Assembly: GCF_000374545.1 (NCBI RefSeq)
Contig: NZ_KB894593.1
Location: forward strand, 50,572-114,571
Length of the DNA: 64,000 nucleotides
From: Anaeromusa acidaminophila DSM 3853
GTDB lineage: Bacteria; Bacillota; Negativicutes; Anaeromusales; Anaeromusaceae
Direction of reading: 5' to 3'
Positions 59,034 to 64,000 of this stretch are shown here, one piece after another. Every line of letters begins with the position of its first letter. The first letter of the stretch is position 1. Below the pieces are notes generated by a model. The model did no database searches and was not told where the DNA came from. It worked only from the letters and a program-made list of their open reading frames with translations. A program made the translations under genes and the position numbers.

Positions 59034-59702
59034 ATGGGGCAATTGAAAAGATTTTTTGTTTTAGGTATGGTTTGCTTTTTGCTCAGCGCACCCGGGGTGG
59101 CAGATGCTTCTTCCATTCGTGAAGGAGATATTGGCGATGATGTGACGGCCATTCAGCAACGGCTGCAAGAACTTGGTTTTAGCAGTGGTACTGCTGATGG
59201 GGACTTCGGTTCGGCAACAAGAGCCGCCGTTATGGCCTTTCAAAAGGCTAATGGACTGGAGGCCGATGGGATTGTCGGATCTGGTACTTATCGGGCGTTA
59301 ATGGGCAGAGACATTCCCGTAAGTCGTAGTGACATGGGAACGAGCATGACAAGGCGGATTATTCAAAGCGCAATGTCATTCCGTGGAGTTCCTTACGTTT
59401 TCGGCGGAACCACTCCCTATGGATTTGACTGCTCGGGCTTTACGCGTTACGTTTTTGCAAATGCCGGCATTTTCTTGCCGCGCATGGCAGATGAACAATA
59501 TGATGCAGGATATTCGGTTTCGAATCCGCAACCCGGTGATCTTGTCTTTTTCACGACCTATACTTCCGGTGTATCTCATGTGGGCATCTACATAGGCGAT
59601 GATCGCTTTATTAGTGCGACATCCAGCCGCGGCGTCCGCGTAGACAGCTTGTATGACGGGTATTGGGGAGCGCGTTATTTAGGCGCTAAACGGGTAATGT
59701 GA
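59034..59702 (+). CDS. Secreted NlpC/P60 cell-wall hydrolase with peptidoglycan-binding domain
   Basis: 222 residues from ATG 59034, after AGAGGTGA. A signal peptide (about residues 1-25, ending PGVADAS) is followed by a PG_binding_1 domain (GDDVTAIQQRLQELGFSSGT; FGSATRAAVMAFQKANGL). The NlpC/P60 domain has the catalytic Cys in YGFDCSGFTRYV and His in GVSHVGIYIGDDRFI. It cleaves peptide stems in peptidoglycan. Riboswitch control ties it to c-di-AMP and turgor. Confidence 0.95.
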   Translation: MGQLKRFFVLGMVCFLLSAPGVADASSIREGDIGDDVTAIQQRLQELGFSSGTADGDFGSATRAAVMAFQKANGLEADGIVGSGTYRALMGRDIPVSRSDMGTSMTRRIIQSAMSFRGVPYVFGGTTPYGFDCSGFTRYVFANAGIFLPRMADEQYDAGYSVSNPQPGDLVFFTTYTSGVSHVGIYIGDDRFISATSSRGVRVDSLYDGYWGARYLGAKRVM

Positions 59703-59705
59703 TTT

Positions 59706-59748
59706 AAAAAGCAAGTGGTTATCTTTAAAGATAACCACTTGCTTTTTT
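59706..59748 (+). terminator. Terminator after the NlpC/P60 gene
   Basis: AAAAGCAAGTGGTTATC pairs perfectly with GATAACCACTTGCTTTT around a TTTAAA loop and ends in a T-run. Confidence 0.95.
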
Positions 59749-59769
59749 GTGTCTAAATGAGAAAGATTC

Positions 59770-59821
59770 TTGCGCGAGTTAATGAAGTGTGCTATCCTTT
59801 TAATAGGAATATTACTATTAA
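59770..59821 (+). promoter_or_regulatory. znu promoter with candidate Zur operator
   Basis: TTGCGC (59770-59775), a 17-nt spacer, TATCCT (59793-59798). The dyad TTAATAG (59800-59806) / CTATTAA (59815-59821) lies at the expected transcription start. Its AT-rich symmetry resembles Fur-family boxes, and a Fur-family gene is in the operon. Confidence 0.6.
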
Positions 59822-59833
59822 GAGGTGGATGCG

Positions 59834-60781
59834 GTGTCTCGTCGAAATGTATTGATAATTATTCTAGTATTTTTGGTAAGCTCCATTGCTGGCTGTGGCA
59901 TGAGTACAAAACCCCAAGAGAAAAAATTGCAAGTAGTGGCATCTGTATATCCGGTACAAGAGTTTGTCAAAGCCGTAGGGAAAGACCGCGTTGATGTTTC
60001 CCTTTTGGTTCCGCCAGGAACAGAGCCTCATGACTGGGAACCGACGGCAAAAGATCTAGCTAAAATTAAAGGCAGTGCGCTCTTGGTTTATCATGGCGCC
60101 GGTTTGGAACACTGGGTGGGGGCTGTTGTAAAGCCGGACTTGCTAGGTTCAGCTAAGGCGGTGGAAGCAAGTAAAGGGGTTGCTCTGCTGGACGCAGCCG
60201 AAAGCGAGTCGGAAGATGAGCACGGACATAATCATAGCGGTGAAACACATGAAACGAAGGATCCGCATGTTTGGCTGGACCCGGTGCTGGCGCAGCAAGA
60301 AGTGAAAACGATTTTAGCGGCATTAATAGAAGTCGATCCGGCTCACGCTAGCGAATATGAAGCTAATGCGGCAGCGTATGTGAAAGAATTGCAACTGCTG
60401 CATGACGAATATACTGTCGCGTTGCAGCATACTGCTAAAAGAGAGCTGATTACAAGCCATGCAGCCTTTTCATATTTGGCTAAGCGCTATCAACTACAGC
60501 AAGTGCCGGTGATGGGACTGTCTCCTGACGCCGAGCCGACAGCTGACAAAATGGCTGAAATTATCCGCTTCTGCAAAGCGCATCAAGTGAAGTATATTTT
60601 CTTTGAAACTTTGGTAAGTCCTAAGTTGGCTGAAGTCTTAAGCCGCGAAGCAGGTGCGTCGACGCTAGTGCTTAATCCCTTGGAAGGCTTAACGGTAGAA
60701 GAATACAAGGCGGGAAAATCATCTTATTTGACGCTGATGCGGGAAAATTTGCAACAGCTTAAAAAAGCGCTGGCTCAATAA
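59834..60781 (+). CDS. znuA: Zinc ABC transporter substrate-binding lipoprotein
   Basis: 315 residues from GTG 59834. A lipobox (SIAGC) ends the signal peptide. The cluster A-1 features are VVASVYPVQEFV, PPGTEPHDWEP (metal His), DPHVWLDPVLAQ (metal His) and TSHAAFSYLA (metal His). A His/Glu-rich loop (about residues 128-140, EDEHGHNHSGETHE) is typical of zinc binders. Three genes for the rest of the system follow. Confidence 0.92.
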   Translation: MSRRNVLIIILVFLVSSIAGCGMSTKPQEKKLQVVASVYPVQEFVKAVGKDRVDVSLLVPPGTEPHDWEPTAKDLAKIKGSALLVYHGAGLEHWVGAVVKPDLLGSAKAVEASKGVALLDAAESESEDEHGHNHSGETHETKDPHVWLDPVLAQQEVKTILAALIEVDPAHASEYEANAAAYVKELQLLHDEYTVALQHTAKRELITSHAAFSYLAKRYQLQQVPVMGLSPDAEPTADKMAEIIRFCKAHQVKYIFFETLVSPKLAEVLSREAGASTLVLNPLEGLTVEEYKAGKSSYLTLMRENLQQLKKALAQ

Positions 60782-60814
60782 AGCGCTTCGCTTGTCGAAA
60801 GGAGCTTCCTGGTG

Positions 60815-61267
60815 ATGGATAGACTGGAAGAAGCGTTAGCGACGCTGCGGCGGCAGGGCTGCCGGATTACGGAGCAACGTAAAGCGGTGCTGCAAGCGGT
60901 TGCTGCAGCGGAACAACCAATGAGGGCGGTAGATATTTGGCAGCAGGTTCGCATTAAAGAAGAGGACATAAGCCTGGATACGGTATATCGCAATCTTACG
61001 CTGCTGGTGGAACAGGGCATTTTGCTGCCCATTGGCGCGCTGGGAAAAGATGCGACATCCTACGAATGGAGCCATGACGGTCATCATCACCATATTCGCT
61101 GCGTAGATTGTGGACAGGCGGTTTGCCTGGATATTTGTCCTGTAGATGCACGATTGGAAGCGGAGGCGCAGCGCAAGGGGTATGAGCTTCTGCGCCATTC
61201 CTTGGATTTATACGGCCGCTGTAAAAATTGTACTCGTAAAAAAACCGGGCAGGAGGATCCCGTATGA
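60815..61267 (+). CDS. zur: Fur-family metal regulator, probably Zur
   Basis: 150 residues from ATG 60815 (GTG 60812 is possible). It shows the Fur winged helix (QGCRITEQRKAVLQAV; SLDTVYRNLTLLVEQG), the metal-site HDGHHHHIRCVDCG, and a second Cys pair CKNC for the structural zinc. It sits between znuA and znuC, which suggests that it senses Zn(II) and represses its own operon. The exact metal is inferred from context. Confidence 0.88.
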   Translation: MDRLEEALATLRRQGCRITEQRKAVLQAVAAAEQPMRAVDIWQQVRIKEEDISLDTVYRNLTLLVEQGILLPIGALGKDATSYEWSHDGHHHHIRCVDCGQAVCLDICPVDARLEAEAQRKGYELLRHSLDLYGRCKNCTRKKTGQEDPV

Positions 61268-61947
61268 TTCGAATTGAACATGTTTCTTTTTCCTATGAAG
61301 CCGATGCGGTATTGAACGATGTATCTATTGCGGTGGGCAGTGGTGAATTTGTTGCGTTAGTTGGACCTAATGGCGGCGGAAAGACAACCTTAATCCGCTT
61401 ATTAGCGGGATTATGTCAGCCCAGTGCAGGCGGTATTTATATTGACGGAAAGAATCCATGCGATTTTTTAAAAAACGGTACATTAGCCTATGTGCCGCAA
61501 CAGTATAGCCAAAATGTTTCCGGCTTTCCGATGACGGTGAAAGAGCTTTTGCAGTTGTTGCCGCAGCGGCGGCGGACAGCCAAAGAAGTTCTGCAGATTG
61601 TAGGCTTGGAGGGGCTGGAAGGCAAGCGTTTAGAGGCGTTGTCCGGAGGACAGCTGCAGCGGGTGCTGATTGCAAGGGCTCTTTTGACAGCGCCGAAAGT
61701 GCTGTTGTTGGATGAACCTACAAGCGGTGTTGATTATGAGGCAAGTACGCAAATTTATCAATTGTTGCAAAAGCTTTGCCGCCAAGAAGGCATGACGGTT
61801 GTGATGGTTTCTCATGATGTTGACAATGCGGCCCGCTGGACCAGCAGGGTAGCTTGTATCAATAAAGGACTGTGCTTTTATGGCACGAACGAGGAATTTG
61901 CTTCCACGCATATTCAGGAGCGCCATCTTTGGTATTATACAGGTTGA
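61264..61947 (+). CDS. znuC: Zinc ABC transporter ATP-binding protein
   Basis: 227 residues, ATGA overlap with zur. Walker A GPNGGGKTTL, signature LSGGQLQRVLIARALL, Walker B VLLLDEPTSGVD and the switch His in VMVSHDVD are present. It powers the ZnuB permease. Confidence 0.93.
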   Translation: MIRIEHVSFSYEADAVLNDVSIAVGSGEFVALVGPNGGGKTTLIRLLAGLCQPSAGGIYIDGKNPCDFLKNGTLAYVPQQYSQNVSGFPMTVKELLQLLPQRRRTAKEVLQIVGLEGLEGKRLEALSGGQLQRVLIARALLTAPKVLLLDEPTSGVDYEASTQIYQLLQKLCRQEGMTVVMVSHDVDNAARWTSRVACINKGLCFYGTNEEFASTHIQERHLWYYTG

Positions 61948-61961
61948 TGGGAGGGGATTTT

Positions 61962-62768
61962 GTGGAAGCATTTAGCTATGATTTTATGCAGCGCGCTTTA
62001 GCGGCAGGACTTGTGATTGCCTTGTTGTGTCCGTTAATTGGCTTTTTTGTGGTGGTCCGCAGGCAATCTCTGATTGGAGACGGCTTGGGGCATCTGGCTT
62101 TTGCTGGCGTTACCGGCGCCTCTTTGTTGGGGGTATATCCAGTAGTCGGCGCTTTGGCGGTGACGGTTCTCGGCTCATTGGGCATTGAATGGGTTAGGCA
62201 GCGGCATCGAGCGCACAGCGATATGGGTTTAGCGATTGTGTTTTACGCCGGTATGGCGTTGGCGGTACTGTTCAGCACTATGAACCGTATGGGCGGAAAC
62301 TCTCTTTTAAGCGTTCTTTTTGGCAGTATACTGACGGTGACGCCAGAAGATGTTTGGAGTATGGTTGGCTGTGGACTTGTCGTAGGTTTTTTGTTGTTAA
62401 AAATGGCGCCTAAATTATTATGTATGGCTTTTGATGAGGAAATGGCTTATGTATCCGGCATGCCTGTGCGGAAACTGAACTGTCTGTTTAGTATTTTAAT
62501 GGCCGTAGTAGTTGTTTTAGGCATGCGTATTGTCGGCATTCTGTTGGTCAGCGCGCTGATGATTGTACCAGTAGCCGCGGCTTTGCAATTTCATAAAGGT
62601 TTTCGCGTTACCTTGCTATTGGCGGAGCTTTTTGCTCTTGTATCCGTTATTGGCGGCCTAAGCGTATCCTTTTATCTGGATATGGCGCCCGGCGGAACTA
62701 TTGTTCTTTGCTGCATTTTGTTGTATTTGGCTGCCGGTTTGGCAGCTAAAGCATTTTGCAAAGAATAA
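61962..62768 (+). CDS. znuB: Zinc ABC transporter permease
   Basis: 268 residues from GTG 61962, with GGAGGGG 5-7 nt upstream. It has about eight membrane helices of the ABC-3 family; PLIGFFVVVRRQSLIGDGLGHLAFAGV (key LIGDGLGHLAFAG) and GILLVSALMIVPVAAA are diagnostic. Confidence 0.93.
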   Translation: MEAFSYDFMQRALAAGLVIALLCPLIGFFVVVRRQSLIGDGLGHLAFAGVTGASLLGVYPVVGALAVTVLGSLGIEWVRQRHRAHSDMGLAIVFYAGMALAVLFSTMNRMGGNSLLSVLFGSILTVTPEDVWSMVGCGLVVGFLLLKMAPKLLCMAFDEEMAYVSGMPVRKLNCLFSILMAVVVVLGMRIVGILLVSALMIVPVAAALQFHKGFRVTLLLAELFALVSVIGGLSVSFYLDMAPGGTIVLCCILLYLAAGLAAKAFCKE

Positions 62769-62811
62769 AAGGGCAGCGGAGGCGTGATATCGATAAACTA
62801 AAGGATTTCAG

Positions 62812-62841
62812 TTGACTATATTTGTTTTTAAGGTCTATGAT
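62812..62841 (+). promoter_or_regulatory. Promoter of the chemoreceptor-like gene
   Basis: TTGACT (62812-62817), an 18-nt spacer, TATGAT (62836-62841). Confidence 0.6.
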
Positions 62842-62875
62842 TTAAGGAGAGATACTATTTTGTGGAGGGATGGCT

Positions 62876-63715
62876 ATGCATCAGGCTGCAGAAATATTGA
62901 ACTCCTTTTGCGCGGTTGCGGAATACATACCCCAGCTTGTCAATCATAAAATGGGCATGGTTGTTTGTGACCGAGAATGTTGGATCGCTGTTAACTCTAT
63001 AGAGGAACTACGTAAGCAGGTCTGCTTGGGAGAACCGATAAAGTCAGGTTCGGCGGTACATCAAGCAATGCAGCTCAAACGTCGGGTTTGCGTACATGTA
63101 GATAAAGTAGTTTATGGCATACCTTATGTTGCCGTCAGTATGCCGATTTATGCTGGGGATGTGATTGTAGGAGCCGTAGCCATTCATGAATCTTTGGAGA
63201 CGGCGTCCATTTTGTTGGACTCAGCGGCGGAACTGCAAGAAGCGGCTGCTATGATGAAAGTGGTTATCGACAAGGTGCATGAAGACGCCCAATCGTTGGC
63301 CGGTGTCGGCGGCCTTTTAAAACAGTTGTCGGGGGAAGCGCAGAAACATGTCAAAGGGACGGATCAGGTATTGAATTTTATCAAGAACGTCGCCAGTCAA
63401 ACTAATTTGCTGGGTTTGAACGCTGCTATTGAAGCGGCGCGCGTTGGCGAATTGGGGCGAGGCTTTGGCGTAGTAGCGGAAGAAGTGCGTAAGTTGGCTG
63501 TGGATAGTGCTGGGTCGGCAGGACAAATTGAGACCATTCTGAAGGAAATTGGCAGCAGTATCGGCAAGATCAGCAATGAAATTGTACGGATTGAGTCGCT
63601 GGCGGAGCAGCAGGCGCAGGAGCTTTCCGGCGTTACCGATCATGGAAGGCGTCTTATCGAATTGTCAGTACGTTTGAACGAACTAGCCGGGAGTTTGAAT
63701 TGCTCAGAAAAATAG
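62876..63715 (+). CDS. Soluble chemoreceptor-like (MCP signalling domain) protein
   Basis: 279 residues from ATG 62876, with GGAGGG at 7-nt spacing. No membrane helix is seen. The N-terminal half (about 1-115) is a sensory domain of the type in small cytoplasmic receptors ([39 protein letters not shown]). The C-terminal half is a shortened MCP domain with the hairpin tip [29 protein letters not shown] (key [10 protein letters not shown]). It could signal to CheA or act alone; no che genes are nearby. Confidence 0.85.
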   Translation: MHQAAEILNSFCAVAEYIPQLVNHKMGMVVCDRECWIAVNSIEELRKQVCLGEPIKSGSAVHQAMQLKRRVCVHVDKVVYGIPYVAVSMPIYAGDVIVGAVAIHESLETASILLDSAAELQEAAAMMKVVIDKVHEDAQSLAGVGGLLKQLSGEAQKHVKGTDQVLNFIKNVASQTNLLGLNAAIEAARVGELGRGFGVVAEEVRKLAVDSAGSAGQIETILKEIGSSIGKISNEIVRIESLAEQQAQELSGVTDHGRRLIELSVRLNELAGSLNCSEK

Positions 63716-63742
63716 CAATGCTTATCGTAAAATAAAAAAGGA

Positions 63743-64000
63743 CCCGCATTTTGATATGCTACCCCTAGATAGGACAATGAAAAAACACATTGTCTTGTCT
63801 GGGGGTAATTTTATGCCACATAAAGAAAAAGTATCGGCCACTTTGAAGATAGATGCTTGCAAGAGGTATTTGGCCAAAAGCATGCGCATAGCCGATATAG
63901 CAAACACTCTGGAAGTTGATCAGAAACTAGTGAGGAGATGGATTTTTCAGTACCAGTCAGAAGGTGAAGCTGGCTTAAAACCGCAGAAAAGTAATCGAGT
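63743..64000 (+). mobile_element. Left end of an insertion sequence (IS3/IS150-like), cut by the window edge
   Basis: The transposase reading frame starts at 63813. It is preceded by a hairpin at about 63757-63806: TACCCCTAGATAGGACAATG and its near-complement CATTGTCTTGTCTGGGGGTA match at 17 of 20 positions. The element's true boundary is not certain, because terminal repeats cannot be compared without the right end. Confidence 0.65.
63813..64000 (+). CDS. Transposase N-terminal helix-turn-helix protein, 3'-truncated by the window edge
   Basis: 62 codons are visible from ATG 63813 with GGGGG upstream; there is no stop before base 64000. The sequence (SMRIADIANTLEVDQKLVRR, then WIFQYQSEGEAGLKP) is a helix-turn-helix of the kind in OrfA of IS3-family elements (InsJ-like). 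It binds the element's ends. OrfB, with the DDE domain, would lie outside the window. Confidence 0.75.
   Translation, partial: MPHKEKVSATLKIDACKRYLAKSMRIADIANTLEVDQKLVRRWIFQYQSEGEAGLKPQKSNR

Overview
The window reads as chromosomal DNA of an anaerobic, Gram-negative-staining (diderm) Firmicute, most likely a Negativicute of the Sporomusaceae type. Three kinds of evidence support this. Firmicute-style control elements are present (B12, Mn2+ and c-di-AMP riboswitches, strong AGGAGG ribosome sites). Genes that presuppose an outer membrane are present (RND efflux pump, type IV pilus PilMNO, ArnT-like glycosyltransferases). The metabolism is anaerobic (oxygen-independent cobalamin synthesis, KorDABC oxidoreductase, LUD-type lactate oxidation, radical-SAM heme synthesis, hydrogenase accessory genes). 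The taxon is inferred; no rRNA gene is present.

Layout. 1-8.4 kb: the end of tyrA, four prepilin-like genes, a ComFB-like gene, pilMNO, then aroC-aroK-aroB, closed by a strong terminator. 8.4-12.8 kb: an RND efflux pair. 12.8-17.4 kb: two HD-GYP proteins flanking larB-larC (nickel-pincer cofactor). 17.4-22.6 kb: an envelope block (flippase-like protein, sugar epimerase, two tandem ArnT-like transferases). 22.6-25.4 kb: korDABC with strongly biased codon use. 25.6-28.5 kb, minus strand: lldG/lutC and a fused LldF-LldE gene. 28.7-44.0 kb: a B12-riboswitch-controlled cobalamin operon of 17 genes, cbiD to cobC. 44-49.2 kb: a B12-binding-like radical SAM protein, pgeF, a small Cys protein, an HD hydrolase and rmuC. 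49.2-51 kb: RNase P RNA, a Mn2+ riboswitch with its UPF0016 exporter, and thioredoxin. 51-53.4 kb: a two-component system with a Met/His-rich sensor loop. 53.4-57.5 kb: tatA, two heme-type radical SAM enzymes and three [NiFe]-hydrogenase accessory genes without structural subunits. 57.5-59.8 kb: aroH, a family 2 glycosyltransferase and a c-di-AMP-riboswitch-controlled NlpC/P60 hydrolase. 59.8-62.8 kb: a zinc uptake operon containing its own Fur-family regulator. 62.8-64 kb: a soluble chemoreceptor-like protein and the left end of an insertion sequence that runs off the window.

The parts fit together. tyrA, aroH and aroCKB belong to aromatic amino acid synthesis. Lactate oxidation and the Kor enzyme feed ferredoxin and carbon flow. 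The cob operon supplies corrinoid, and the heme-type radical SAM pair could supply heme for the adjacent cytochrome b. Three metal or cofactor circuits (Mn, Zn, B12) carry visible cis-regulation. I found no CRISPR array, prophage or clear defence system. The least explained signals are a recurring upstream motif (GCAGGATTTTT, about 10-15 nt, then GCGAA/GAATT), a composite intergenic repeat family, the orphan hydrogenase-accessory/heme cluster, and the Met/His-rich sensor kinase.
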